Shown piece by piece: positions 42,772 to 54,972 of a stretch of DNA of 64,000 nucleotides. This stretch comes from Agapanthus africanus (lineage: Eukaryota > Streptophyta > Magnoliopsida > Asparagales > Amaryllidaceae), in NCBI GenBank assembly GCA_030015575.1, contig CM057342.1, forward strand, positions 259,928,867-259,992,866, read 5' to 3'. Positions within the stretch are counted from its first letter, which is position 1. Each line of letters starts with the position of its first letter. The translations under genes were made by a program, and so were the position numbers. The notes beneath the pieces are model-generated. The model made no database searches, had not been told where the DNA came from, and was given only the letters and a program-made list of their open reading frames with translations.

Positions 42772-44783
42772 CTGGTTGGAAATGGGACGTTTTTAAATTG
42801 GTTGAGTCTAATGCTTGTGGAGGAGATTGTGGAGTAGGAACGGATCCCAAAACAGGTGTTTTCGTGGAGTGAGAAGTGGGTCCGTTTAGAGCAGAAGAAG
42901 AGGAAGGAGAGCCTTGTGAAGAACGGAGAATAGGCTCAGAAGACGAAGAAGCAGGAGACGAAGAAGAAGAAGAAGAAGCGGCCGGGGGTGTCATCGTTGA
43001 TCCGTGTGCCAATGTTGTTTTGCAGCATCCTTCCCGATCTCAATGTGGTCACGGCACTCACATTATGGTTCTGTTGTTCAAGAGCAACATGTACATTCTG
43101 TGGGTGACCGGGATTTGGGAGTGGCTGGGACGGGAGCTTCCCCTTCTCTCGCTCGCTTAAGGCCGCATTCAGTTGTGCAATCTGGGCCTCGATGGTCTTG
43201 ATGCTTTGCCCGTGAGCGGCAGTGTGTTGCACTAAGGACTGAATGGAAAACTGGATGTTGGCAGTGGATTGAGTCGATTGTTTAACGAACGCCTCCAGAC
43301 TTCGTTCGAGCGAGGAAACCTTATCGTTGTTCGACGGAACAAAGTTGTTTGGTGGAAAAGAATTGTTGGGTGCAAAGTTGTTCGTCTGATTTTGGAAAGG
43401 TTGGGGTTGGAAGGGGTTGCTGAAACTGCTGTTGAGTTTGTTGTTGCGCTTGTTGTTGCGGCGGAGGGGGCCTTGGAAATTGTTGCCTTGGAATTGATTC
43501 TGATTTTGATTCCAGGCGAAATTGGGGTGGTTCCTCCAACCGGGATTGTAGGTGGAAGAGTATGGATCATTCCTCGGTCTTTGCTGAAATGCAGCATTAA
43601 CCTGATCCTATCCTTGTGATGGTGGATTGTAAGGACACTCTTCGGTTAAGTGAGAAGGATCGGAACAACAAGCGCAAATGGTGCGAAGGGGGAGAACAGG
43701 GGTAGGAGCAGGAGAAGAAAATTTGCTCTCTATCGCTTCAAGCTTTCTCGTTATCGCAGCCATTTCAGCTTTCATCGCAATAGAGACGTCAAGTTGGTGA
43801 ATTCCTACCCTAGACTGACCGGTAGAAGTGGAGGTAGAAGAAGAAGAAGTCGGTCTGGTGCTCTCCCATTGTAGCGTTTGCTCCGCAAGGTCGTCAAAGA
43901 ATTGCCACGCTTCCTCGTCAGATTTGGATAGGAAGTGGCCCTGACAGATGGTTTCCAACAACTGCTTCGTTGCTGGGTTCAGGCCCTCGTATAAGGTTTG
44001 GCAAAGTTGCCATTTCTCTATACCGTGGCGAGGACACTGAACAAGACGGTCTTTGTACCGGTCAAAGCATTTCCAGAAGGGTTCAGAAGGAAGCTGAGAG
44101 AATTGGTTGATTTCATTGCGAATCCTTACGGTTTTATGATTCGGATAGAACTTTTTGAGAAACACTTTAACAAACTCGTCCCAACTGGTTATGGAGTGGG
44201 AAGCGGTGCTATACAGCCATTTTTCAGCAAGATCGCATAAAGTGAACGGAATGACCCGTAGACGTATAGCATCGTCCGACAGTTGGGTAGTTTTCATCAT
44301 GGCACAAACGTTTTGAAATTTATTGATGAAGATATAGGCATCTTCATATTCAAGCCCATGAAATCGTGGAAGCATGTTGATGAAGTGGGGCTTAATTTCA
44401 AAATTATCCCCATTGGCCGGTGGAAGAGAAAGGCAGGTGGGAAGTGCAGAACGGGTGGGATAGAAACGATCCTGGAGCGCGATTCGCTGCGGCGCTACAA
44501 CAGGCGGTGGTGGTGGGTTATTGGTCTCCGTAGGAGGTGGAGCCAATCCAGGGGTAGTCAAAGAGATGTTCGGATTAAATCCTGACATCGCGGAAGAAGA
44601 GGTTGGTGATGGTGAAGGTGAAGATGTATGAACAGAATTCCGGTCAACGTCGGAGTTGGCCGGCAAGGGTAAAGGTGAAAGAGGAGTGGACGGAGTTTCG
44701 ACGTTTGAGTCGATTGCGTAGTCGGTAGCGACTAATATAACGCGGACTAGACGGGCGCTAGTGTCCCGAGTCCAAGCGGACAT
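42772..44783 (-). pseudogene. gag: Athila-2 gag
   Basis: Minus strand, ATG 44783 (MSAWTRDTSARLV). The frame is open for 391 codons to a stop at 43608, covering the capsid (FEIKPHFINMLPRFHGLEYE, FVKVFLKKFYPNHKT) and the CACCSDPSHLTEEC motif. After this come Gln/Pro-rich and Ser/Glu-rich low-complexity stretches in shifted frames, including an AGA/CTT run at 42900-42980. The intact first 391 codons contrast with the same region of Athila-1, which has three stops. Confidence 0.88.
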
Positions 44784-46015
44784 ACACTAAACGAGTTTAG
44801 TATAGTCAAAGCGGAGAAGGTGAGGGTAAGAAAACGTCAATGGAGAAAGGCGATGGGTGGTGGGTGAAAAATGGATTTTGGCGACAAAGGGCAAGTTTTT
44901 ATAAAAGTTTTTGATTTTTTCCTTTTTTTTTTAGAAAGAGCTTTACATAAATAAGTACGGACTTACGGCTTTAAGCAATCACAAACAAGATATGCACAAT
45001 CACACCTAGATCTAGTGGTCAACTAGACAGCTCCTAACTGTTCCAAAGAACTAGAAACAAGACCTCAAACCGCCTCTTCTCCGCCAATTGCGGCCAGATA
45101 AGTGCCAGGTAAGTGGGAGGTTGTCCAACGCTTTCGCGAAGTTCCTTAATTAAATAACCACTTGCCTTCATCACACTTGCCTAGACACCGCAAAGTCAGG
45201 ATAGGATAAACGGCCGATGCCTGTAATTAGTCCTCTGTCCTATTGAGCGCGAAGTCCTTAGGGCTGAGTCTAGTATTTTTTAATTAATAATGGTCAATGC
45301 ATATGCTTTTTGTGATTTCTGGGGTCCTGGGAAGGGTGATGAAATCCCCACCCAATCTGAATTGGTTTCAAGCCCCTTAAGTCCGTATTAATGAATGCAA
45401 AGCGATAACAAATCAACTGCAAACAATTTTTATTTTAGCGCGGCGCAAAGAATCCTGCACAAGAACAGTTTATTGGAAGGGGGAAGAGAATTTGCGCAAA
45501 GAATGCTGCAGAAAACACAGTTTATTGGAGTCCAGAGGAGTGGGGAAGAAAAGAAAGACACTTACAGAGATTTTGGCAGCCCGAAGGCACCAAACGGCCG
45601 CGGTTCCGCGGCCTAAGCCTCCTTATGCCGCGGTTCCGCGGCAGTACTAGGGGAGTTGGGGCTTCAGTTTTCTGTTTTGGGCTTCTTTGGGTGTTCTCTT
45701 CTTATCTGTATGTCCTGAATCTTGATTTGTTCACTGGAACTGCTCCAGAATCTTACAGTAGACCGTTTGCTTCGTTTTGATCCGTCGCGGTGTAGCCGCG
45801 AAATGTGGGTCTATCTTCCCACGTCTTTGGCACTGAACTTGAATTTCATATTATCCCACGTCTTGGGCACCGAACTCGAACTTCGTATTTTCCTGCACAC
45901 TTGCACAAAAACTAATCAAAAATAACAAAAAGATTTTTTACAATGTATATTTTTTTTTGGTTATATTTATATTCACAAGTTAACCCGAAATTACACAAGG
46001 AAATAAACTACCGTC
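44784..46015 (-). other. Athila-2 leader
   Basis: Non-coding. Includes the block shared with Athila-1 (about 44995-45355) and the GC palindromes ggccgcggttccgcggcc (45597-45614) and gccgcggttccgcggc (45627-45642). It ends at the PBS. Confidence 0.65.
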
Positions 46016-46032
46016 TCCCCGGCAACGGCGCA
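46016..46032 (-). other. PBS of Athila-2
   Basis: Plus strand tccccggcaacggcgca; on the minus strand tgcgccgttgccgggga, the Athila PBS with one G missing near its start. It may have been repaired or altered during reverse transcription, or mutated later. Confidence 0.8.
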
Positions 46033-46035
46033 ATT

Positions 46036-47619
46036 TGATTGTTAGCGATTCTGCGTGTTCAAGTTTAGTTAATTACCGCAATCAAGACGGTTTCGCTTGT
46101 AGCTAGCCGGTTGAGTACGGGTCGTCCGCAGGGAGATGGGAATCTTTTTCTATATGCTTTAACGAGTTAAGTCCAATTTTCCAGATTTGTTTGTGATTAT
46201 CTAAGTGTTAAAATGATATGTAAAGAGAGCTTGTTAGGGTTAGGATTATGTTAGTTTGAGTTAGGAGTCCCTCACTTCTTTCATTGCCACTCTTAATATC
46301 GGTGTTACGGTAATCGGCAACAACGGGGATTAGCACGACTAGGAAGGAACTTGCGAGTATAAGCTAGGCTTTCCAACGCTTAAGTTCTTCCTTTTGGTGC
46401 TTGTCCGTCCGTTCTTGGCTCTTAGCCATAACCTCCGGTTAATTCAACCACAACCGGTCTCACTACGGAATCACCGCTATCATGTAGGATAGGGTGCCGT
46501 AAGGAGTGGATTGTGGTTCAATTAACGGGAGTCGATTTAAGATGTTGGGCAAGGAAAGAGTGAGAGAGATTTCCTTCTCTCAAACTTCCCTTATCCTACC
46601 CTAACAAGTATGAAACTACTCACACATCATAATGAAAAGAAAACAAAACAAAAGAGGAAGATAGAAAGAAGGAGATTAGAAGATAACAACTAGCTATTTG
46701 CGACCTCACCTTGGCAAGGATCAAGCGTAAGCATCATGGTTGTTTTAAGGATAAAGAAAAAGAGAAAGAAAGAAACAACAAGAAATAACAACAACTAAGT
46801 TATCAAATGAAAATTACAACAATTAACAAGTTAACTAAAGAACAAGACAAGCATGATAAGTAAACGGTTCTTCTTTATTCATCATTCTTCACTCACAAAA
46901 GCTCACTACAAGATTTTCAATAGAGAAGAGATGAGAAGAGGAAGAAGAAACAAGTATTCTAAACCTAGAAAAATACAAGATTATGCACCCCTTTGCTTCA
47001 CAAGGTTCTGGGGTATTTATAGGCTGGAAAATGAAAACCTAGGGCAGCATTCAGAACTAAAAGGGAAAGACCAAAATACCCACAAAAATTGGTCAACTGC
47101 CGCCACTATACGGCCGCGGATCCGCGGCCTAAGCCTGCTTATGCCGCGGAAACGCGGCCCTTTAGTGGAGTTAAGCGACCAATTTTTGTAGAGTTCCCTA
47201 GTTTGCTGAGTCCATGAGTCTGGTATATATCTTTTCTCAGATTTTCCTCACGATTTTTCCAGAATTTCTGTTGAGCAAAAGGTGTTTTGATGTGATCTTT
47301 TTGTCATGATTTCCTCGAGCTCCGTGTAGATTTCTTGGATCTTGTGTTGCCATTGAGCCTTGTGCATGAAAACGACATTGATTTGCCATTTTGTCTCTTA
47401 AACTGGTGTGTGGCAACAGACGGATAAAGAGCGGAGATCCGTGTTTTATCTGTGGTTGGCAGGAACCCGGGTTTTGTCGTGTTTTTCCATGAATTTCACC
47501 GTTTGGAGCCGAGAACCTGTATCCTGCAATTGACTAGCAAACACGGCTCAAGAGTATCTACCGATATGCAATGTGATAAAAATTGGGCGGTATGAAAATG
47601 CAAAAATCTGATATGAACA
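46036..47619 (-). repeat. 5' LTR of Athila-2
   Basis: 1584 bp, tgattgttagcg to gatatgaaca. GC palindromes at 47112-47129 and about 47142-47159; the second has one change (ggaaacgcgg) that weakens the stem relative to the other LTR. Confidence 0.93.
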
Positions 47620-47624
47620 TCACA

Positions 47625-49998
47625 ACATGTATGTCTACATATAATGTAATGCCACTAGTATATATGCACATGTATGCAACATCAATATGAAATCTTTAAG
47701 TGTTTTAAAATACTATAAGCTCTGCATTCTTAACTTAGAAAAAGAATATCTGTGCAATAGCTAAAGTACCATCATGAAATCATCTGAAAACCGGGTCAAG
47801 CATCGACACCAAATATGGAAATATCTCTGTCTCAATGTCTCACTGTATCAATGTCTCAATACATCGGGCTCCGTCAGTCCGGATCGGCCCATATCATCAA
47901 ATCTTACGACAGCGGTCGGTATCCTCCGGAAATCCGCCGCGCCAGACATCACCGGTAGGTAGTTTTCCCCTGCCAGGCTCATCGTCTACAACTCGATCTT
48001 CTTGCCCCGGGGTACCATACCGGGCCCACCATGTACCCGAGACGGTTCATCCACTCCTCGAATCGGGTCTCGAAATCCAACAGAAAACATGAAAACTCAT
48101 GGTGGAAGACACATACATCACGAGAAAACCGCAACTTTATTTTAAAATGATAATAATAAGCTTTTGTTAAATTCCTGCGGTTTTCCCCAAAATCCAGAAA
48201 TCTCATCAATACTGAAATCCTCAAGAAAAATCGTAATACCCAACATGTTGTATATGATAAATGCTTATGGTATTAACGGTATGTAATGTGATTTGTGGCT
48301 AGAAATCTATATAAGCATGATGCTAATGCGAGGTATATACATGTTATGCAATTCAATGTATCATGTATGATGCAAGCGGTCATACCAAACTAAGCAGGTT
48401 CTAAAGTGCTCATGACATGTTAATTACCAAGGAGTGCGTGTTCACATGACTAGTGCGCGTGCAACATGAGCCAATGGTAATGGTGTACGTGTCCTAAGAG
48501 GTGCTATCACACATGTGTATATGGACAACCATGCAATGCTAGCAGACGAATAGCTATAAAGGTATGCAATGAATGAGATAGTTAACTAACTAACTAGGCA
48601 TATAGTTGCAAGTAATAAAGTAAACCTAACTATAGGGCGCCTCGCGCCATCCAGACGATTTCCCCATAGATGTTTACATCTACTCACCTGGACGCCTCGC
48701 TAATCTAATCCAACCACCACTTTGCCTTTACGCACCGCGTCCGATATTTCCGCAACCGATCCTAAAATTGCATAACACACAACATAAGATTACACCTCAT
48801 GAAACAACGCAAGTCACGATATGAAAAGATCGACGCTCATAATTTAGGCACAACATGCACTCGGTGCGCAGAAAACACACGAAAATCGCTAAAACCTTAA
48901 CTAAAATCGTCGTTTCGGGGCAACCGCCAAAACTAAAACCCGACTAGACAAAACTCCGCATTCGCACACCCTACAAGTCGTAGTAGATGCTAATAATATT
49001 ATCACGATAATGCAATTAAGTCACTTTCTAATAATTTAGAAAACCTATTAAGCATTCGCGTAAAAATTCCGATGGAAACCTCGTGGATTAACGACTTAGC
49101 GATCGCAATATCGCACAACCATCCAATTCAAGCTACTAGATGGCCACAACACAATTTACAACCCACTTATAAAACTTCAAACCCTATTGAAATTCCAAAC
49201 CTTTACTAGAATTTTCAAGACAACCCATTATAATGTAATTAACACTTTTAAACTTCTAATTTAACATAAACAAACTATAAATTTAACAACTTGATTAGAA
49301 CTTATACCTCACAAGTGGTGAACCTCTAGCACTTAGCCTCCAAAGATGTCTTTTTTCTCCTTATTTTAAACAATTTAGGGTTTGAGAAGAGGTGAAAAAG
49401 GATTTAGGTTTGAATTAGTGAAGAAAAGTGTGTATTTTGTGGATTTTTGTGCATTTTTTCATGATTTTTGAAGCAAGAAAGAGAGGGGGAAATAGGGGTT
49501 TCCTGCTGAATGAGCTCGACCTGAGCAAGAGGGGGAGAGAAGGGAAGAGTTGTGTGGAAAATTCTACACAAAAATTTATCATCTAAGGTCAATTAATGTA
49601 TTTCACATCACTTTTTACACAAAAACCCCATTTTTAATTCATTTTTGACCATAAAACCACAATTCTTGGTATGTTTTGATAAAATTTTTGTTAACACTAA
49701 TTTTTAGTTTATAATGGTTATTAAGTGTGTGATTTAACCATTTAAATTTGTATTTATTACTAATTTAATGTATTTTTAAAAGCTTAAAATAATATTAAAA
49801 ATAATTAATTAAGGAAATTTTTTTAAATAGCTAGAAATTTTTAAGTGACAATTTATTGACCAAATTTTAGCAATATATTATCTAAATTTTGTATAATTAG
49901 TCCTATATTGAAAAATACTTATTTTGACTTTTTACGGAAAAGACTGTTTATTTTGCCGATTATCGAAAAACTGCCTAAACGATTTTCGAAGCGTTACA
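47625..49998 (-). repeat. Tekay 3' LTR, inner part
   Basis: Resumes at acatgtatgtc after the Athila-2 target duplication and ends gcgttaca at 49998. It matches 55695-58068 of the other LTR throughout. Short ORFs here appear in both copies but show no known domain. Confidence 0.92.
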
Positions 49999-50015
49999 GT
50001 CTTCCCCCCTTAAAG
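49999..50015 (-). other. Tekay PPT
   Basis: Minus strand ctttaaggggggaagac, next to the LTR terminus at 49998. Confidence 0.8.
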
Positions 50016-50039
50016 AAATTCGGTCCCCGAATTTAGAAT

Positions 50040-51300
50040 TTAACTACGCGTACCTTCAAAAGGATGGGGATATTTCTTCCTCATCTCGTCCTCAATCTCC
50101 CAGGTGACCTCCTCGCTGTTCGGGCCACGCCAAAGATTCTTGACGGACGGTATAACCTTCGACCTCAATTTCTTCACCTGCCGATCCAAAATGACCACCG
50201 GCTGCTCGGTGAATGAAAGATCGCGCTCTAGTTGGATCATCTGGTGCTGAATCGTATGGGAAGGGTCATGAAGGTACTTGCGGAGCATCGAAATATGGAA
50301 CACGGGGTGAACATCGGGGAAGCTGGGCTGAAGAGCTAACCGATAAGCCACTGAACTGACACGCTCTAGGATCTTGAAGGGACCAACACATCTAGGACTA
50401 AACTTCCCTTTCTGCCCAAATCTCATCACACCCTTCATCAGAGAGACCCTTATGAAAACATGATCGCCAACAGCGAACTCGAGTCGGCGACAACGCTTGT
50501 CAGCATATGATTTCTGCCTACTCTGGGCCGCTCTCATCCTGTCTCGAATCAGTTGTCTCTTTTCGGTCATCTCCTGTACGATCTGCGGCCCCAAAAATAC
50601 TACTCTCCCTGAGCTCTGTCCAACATACAGGTGATCCACATCTCCTCCCATATAAAGCCTCGAAAGGCACCATCTGAATCGTCTCCTGGAAGCTATTATT
50701 GTAGGAGAACTCGATCAAGGGCAAATGACGATCCTAGCTACCACCGAAGTCTAAAACACAAGCTCTGAGCATGCCCTCAAGAGTCTGAATAGTACGCTCT
50801 GACTGACCGTCAGTCTGCGGATGAAAAGCTGTGCTAAAACTCAATCGGGTGCCCAAAGCCTCTTGAAGTTTCTGCCATAATCGGCTGGTAAACTGGGTGC
50901 CCCGGTCGGACACGATGCAAGTTGGGACGCCATGCAGTCGCACGCTCTCATTAATATAAACCTGGGCATACTGAGCAAATCCAAAAGTGGTCTTCACTGG
51001 CAGGAAGTGAGCCCCTTTCGTCAGTTGATCCACAATCACCCAAATAGAGTCATACCCTCGACTAGTCCTGGATAGGCCCACAATGAAGTCCATGGAGACA
51101 TGTTCCCACTTCCACTCAGGGATGGGCAAAGGCTATAACTCACGGGCTGGCCTCTGGTGCTCGGCCTTGACTTGCTGACAAGTCAGGCATCTCGATACAA
51201 AGTCTGTAACATCCTTCTTCATCCCGTCCCACCAGTAAACCTCTCTCATATCACGGTACATCTTGGTGGAACCTAGATGTACACTGTACACTGATCTATG
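50040..51300 (-). pseudogene. pol: Tekay integrase and chromodomain
   Basis: Minus strand. The core at 51129-50734 has [31 protein letters not shown] and [12 protein letters not shown] (D,D,E). A stop separates it at 51133, another stop lies at 50734, and a frameshift lies near 50640. The last part (50651-50040) has VGDHVFIRVSLMKGVMRFG and FSPRCVGPFKILERV, then a chromodomain-like end: VVILDRQVKKLRSKVIPSVK, LWRG and EEVTWEIEDEMRKKYP. Chromodomains target chromovirus integration to particular chromatin. Confidence 0.9.
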
Positions 51301-52754
51301 TGCCTCCTCAAGGATATCATGCCTCAGTCCCTCAGAATCTGGTATGCACAGTCGAGTCCTAAATCGAAGTATCCCCTGATCATCGATCAAGAACTCGGAA
51401 ACTCTGCCCTGCCGAATCTGCTCGATAATCTTTAAAATACGGGCATCACCGGACTGTGCCTCGCGAATATAGTCAAGTAACTGTGGCCGTGCTCTGAAAT
51501 GGGCCAGCTGTCCCCCTGTAGGAGTAAACTCGAACTGCACTCTGCTGTCACATAACACCTGCCAATCCACCGTCGACTGCATCTGTACTGCGCTCAAACA
51601 AGATAAGCTACCTCTGGGCCTCCTACTCAAACTATCTGCCACCACATTCGCCTTACCCAGATGGTATAAAATCTCGCAGTCATAATCTTTCACCAACTCC
51701 ATCCAACGACGCTGTCTCAGATTCAGATCTCCCTGCTGAAAAATATACTTCAAGCTCTTGTGGTCAGTGAATATTTGGCATGACTCGCCGTATAGGTAAT
51801 GTCTCCAGATCTTAAGTGCAAATACCACTGCAGCCATCTCTAAATCATGAGTGGGGTAGTTATGTTCGTGTTTCCTTAACTGTCGAGAAGCATACGCGAT
51901 AACTCTTTCGTGCTGCATCAATACACAGCCCAGCCCCACTCGAGAAGTATCATAATATACCACGAAACTGCCCGATCCTGAAGGTAATGATAACACCGGT
52001 GCAGTAGTCAAACGAGTCTTCAACTGCTGGAAGCTATCCTCACATGCCTGGGTCCAATCGAAAGGAACCCCTTCCGGGTCAACCCGGTCAACGGTGCAGC
52101 AATACGGGAGAAATCCTGGACAAAATGTCGTAAATAGTCGGCCAGACCTAGAAAGCTGCGAACCTCTGTAACTGATACCGGTCTGGGCCAACGCTGCACT
52201 GCCTCGATCTTCTTCGGGTCCATACGAATACCATCTCTCGTTACCATATAACCCAAGAAGTCGACACTGTCTAGCTAGAATGCGCACTTGGAAAATTTGG
52301 CGAACAACTGATGCTCCCTCAAAGTCTGCAATGTGTTATGCAAGTGCTGCTCATGCTCCTCCCGGCTCCGAGAATAAACCAAGATGTCGTCAATGAAAAC
52401 AATGATGAACTGATTAAGATACGGCCTGAATACACGGTTCATCAAGTCCATAAATGCTGCCGGGGCATTGGTGAGCCCGAACGACATCACCAAGAACTCA
52501 TAATGACCATATCGAGTACGGAAAGCGGTCTTCGGAATATCCTCCTTCCGAACCTGCAACTGGTGATAACCTGACCGTAAATCAACCTTCGAGAAAAACC
52601 CTGCACCGTGGAGCTGATCGAATAAGTCGTCAATGCGGGGTAGGGGATATCTGTTCCGCATAGTAACCTGGTTCAGCTGACGATAATCAATGCATAAGCG
52701 CATACCGTCGTCCTTCTTCTTAACAAACAGGACGGGAGCACCCCAAGGTGACAC
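51301..52754 (-). pseudogene. pol: Tekay RT and RNase H
   Basis: Minus strand. RT at 52754-52275 with [23 protein letters not shown] and the FIDD box ([15 protein letters not shown]). A stop tag follows KCAF near 52275, and a frameshift near 52085 separates RT/connection ([19 protein letters not shown]) from RNase H ([39 protein letters not shown]). The frame then runs to a stop at 51133. Confidence 0.9.
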
Positions 52755-54736
52755 ACTCGGTCAGAGAAGCCCTTTGTCCAGCAAGTCCTGTAACTGATCC
52801 TTCATCTCCCTCAGCTCCGCCGGAGCCATCCGATAAGGCGGTATAGAGATAGGCCCTGTGCCGGGGATCAAGTCGATGCAGAACTCCATCTCGCGCTCTG
52901 GTGGCAGACCAGGCAGCTCGTCAAGGAATACATCAGGAAACTCTCTCACAACAGGGACCTGATCCAACGGAACCTCTGTGGCGCTAGTATCATAAACATA
53001 GGCTAAGAATCCCTGACACCCTTTCCTCAAGAGCTGACCAACGCGAAGAGAAGAAATCAAGCTGGGAAGGGTAGCGCTACGATCTCCCTGAATAACAAGA
53101 ACCGGCTCACCAGGAAAACTGAATCTGACTGCCTTTTCACGGCAATCCATGGATGCATAACAGGTGGCTAGCCAGTCCATACCAAGAAGAACGTCGAAGT
53201 CTAGCATATAGAGGAGAATCAAATCAACTGAAGAATCTCTCTCCCCGATACGAACGGGACACGATCGGTACATAAAACGGGCAACAAACGACTCGTCTAC
53301 CGGAGTAATAACGACAAGCGGCTGATCTAACGAAGAAGACTCTCGGCCCAGCCTCGGTGCAAAGTATGTGGATATATAGGAATGTGTGGAGCCTGGATCA
53401 AATAATACCCGTGCATCAAAAGAACATACAGGCAGAGTACCTGTCACAACGGCATTGGATGCCTGTGCATCCTGAGGAGTCAACGCGAACACTCGGGCCT
53501 GTCCACCACTAATAGCTAGCTGTCCTCTTCCTCTGCCTCTGCCTCTGCCGCTGCCGCTGCCGCCTCGTCCTCTCTGAACCGGACCGCCACGCCTAGGACC
53601 TCTAGGAGCATCTGGCTGGCGTGGAGCATCATCAGGGGTAGGAAGTAGAGCTCTCTGATGAGGTGGTGAAGGTGGTAAGGTCACATGTGGCACTTTCGCC
53701 GCGCCCTGGCGCCCTATGGTACAGTCTCTGATACGATGGTACTGACTCCCGCACCGAAAACATCCTGGCAACGACTGCTGAGTCTGCGGATATGAACCAA
53801 ATAATTGACCTCGAATCAATCCTCTGCCGCCACCATCTCTCGGAAAGAATCTATCACGGTGTCTACCCATCTGCCGCTGGGCTGGCGTATCAGTACGGAT
53901 TCTCTTCGGCCCAGAAATGACCGGAGTCTCAGAAATGCGCTCCTCCAAAAGTAAGGTTGCATCCATCGCGGCTGCGTATGTATCAAAGTGCTGGGTGCCG
54001 ATGGTAAGGAATAGCTGTGTATCAAGTCCTCGCACAAACCTCTTTATCCTCTTTTCTTCCGTGTCTACTAGGTACGGGGCATACCGGGACAACTAAGTAA
54101 ACTGTATATCATACTCGGACACTGTCATCCCAGGAGTCTTACGCTACGGGTTCGAGCATCTTGGACACTCTCCGGAAGAAAAAGGGCAAGAAATGCAGCT
54201 GTAAACTCGTCCCAGGTTATAGGAGGTAGATCTGCAGCTTGGCCTCTCTCTACTGAATCGTACCACGTCTGGGAAAGGCCCTCCAGACGAAAACTCGTGA
54301 ACTCCACCCATCTATCATCAGAACACCTCAACGAACGGCAAATCCTAGCCATCCTACCAAGAAATGCCTGTGGGTCCTCGGTCGCATCCGTACCGGTAAA
54401 AGCTGGAGGTCTCAATCTCATAAACTCCTGTAGTGAAACAGGGATAGTTGCAGTAGTAGCAGGAGTGACCATCTGTGCAGCAGGTACAATCGTGGTCTGT
54501 GCGGTGGAAGGAACGTCCTCGGATCTCTATGCCCGACTGGACTCAACTAAAGATCCCATCATCTGTCGCAACTCCTGCATACCAGCCTCTAATCTGGCAA
54601 TACGGTCTGGAGATGGCAGATCAATCTGACCCTGAGGGGTAGGCGTATCATCCCGCTCGATCCTCGCCTCAGACGAGCCCGCTCGAAGCTCATCCCTAGC
54701 GGCAGCCCGCTGAGCTCTCCTAGTCTTTGGCGGCAT
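52755..54736 (-). pseudogene. gag: Tekay gag and protease
   Basis: Minus strand, ATG 54736 (MPPKTRRAQRAAARDEL). Stops at about 54527 and 54125, a frameshift near 54130 and a tag just before 54092. The long piece 54092-52761 contains the end of capsid, the zinc knuckle CFRCGSQYHRIRDC, an Arg/Gly-rich run (53510-53600), the protease with FDPGSTHSYIS (D-P-G in place of the usual D-S-G) and DVLLGMDWL, then the start of RT. A tga at 52761 breaks the link to RT. Confidence 0.9.
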
Positions 54737-54972
54737 GGAAGCTGGAATAAGAAACAGGATCGATAAGAACATGGTAATTGGATCAAGAGAGGCATGGAAT
54801 CAAGAGGGGAAATACAAGCAATTATGTCCTAAGGTCACTTAGGCGGAGTACCGTATCATAAGTATGCCGCGGAACATACTCACGCTACGCCACTCTGCTT
54901 AAGTCACCTACTCCATCTACCAAGGGTCGTCCTACACTCAGAAAAGTAAAACCTATGCTCTGATACCAACTT
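54737..54972 (-). other. Tekay leader and PBS
   Basis: Short leader between PBS and gag. The PBS on the minus strand is tggtatcagagc (plus strand 54957-54968), four bases from the LTR at 54973. tRNA-Met type, as usual for Tekay. Confidence 0.85.

Larger units (their letters stand above)
35608..47619 (-). mobile_element. Athila-2: Athila element without third ORF
   Basis: LTRs 35608-37192 (1585 bp) and 46036-47619 (1584 bp), target duplication tcaca at 35603-35607 and 47620-47624, inside the Tekay 3' LTR. PBS on the minus strand at 46016-46032 and PPT at 37193-37207. Gag and pol are present but shifted and stopped many times. There is no env-position ORF between pol (ends 38892) and the PPT. 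The LTRs differ by about 12 substitutions (7 transitions, 5 transversions) and one 1-bp indel, under 1%. A recent insertion of an already poor copy is likely. Confidence 0.95.

Noticed and set aside
42876-43160. Acidic and Ser-rich ORF opposite Athila-2 gag
   Set aside because: It is the complement of the low-complexity Ser/Glu-coding stretch of gag and shows no independent support.
47774-48224. Short ORFs repeated in both Tekay LTRs (also 55844-56294)
   Set aside because: The duplicate exists because LTRs are duplicates; no domain and no start context.
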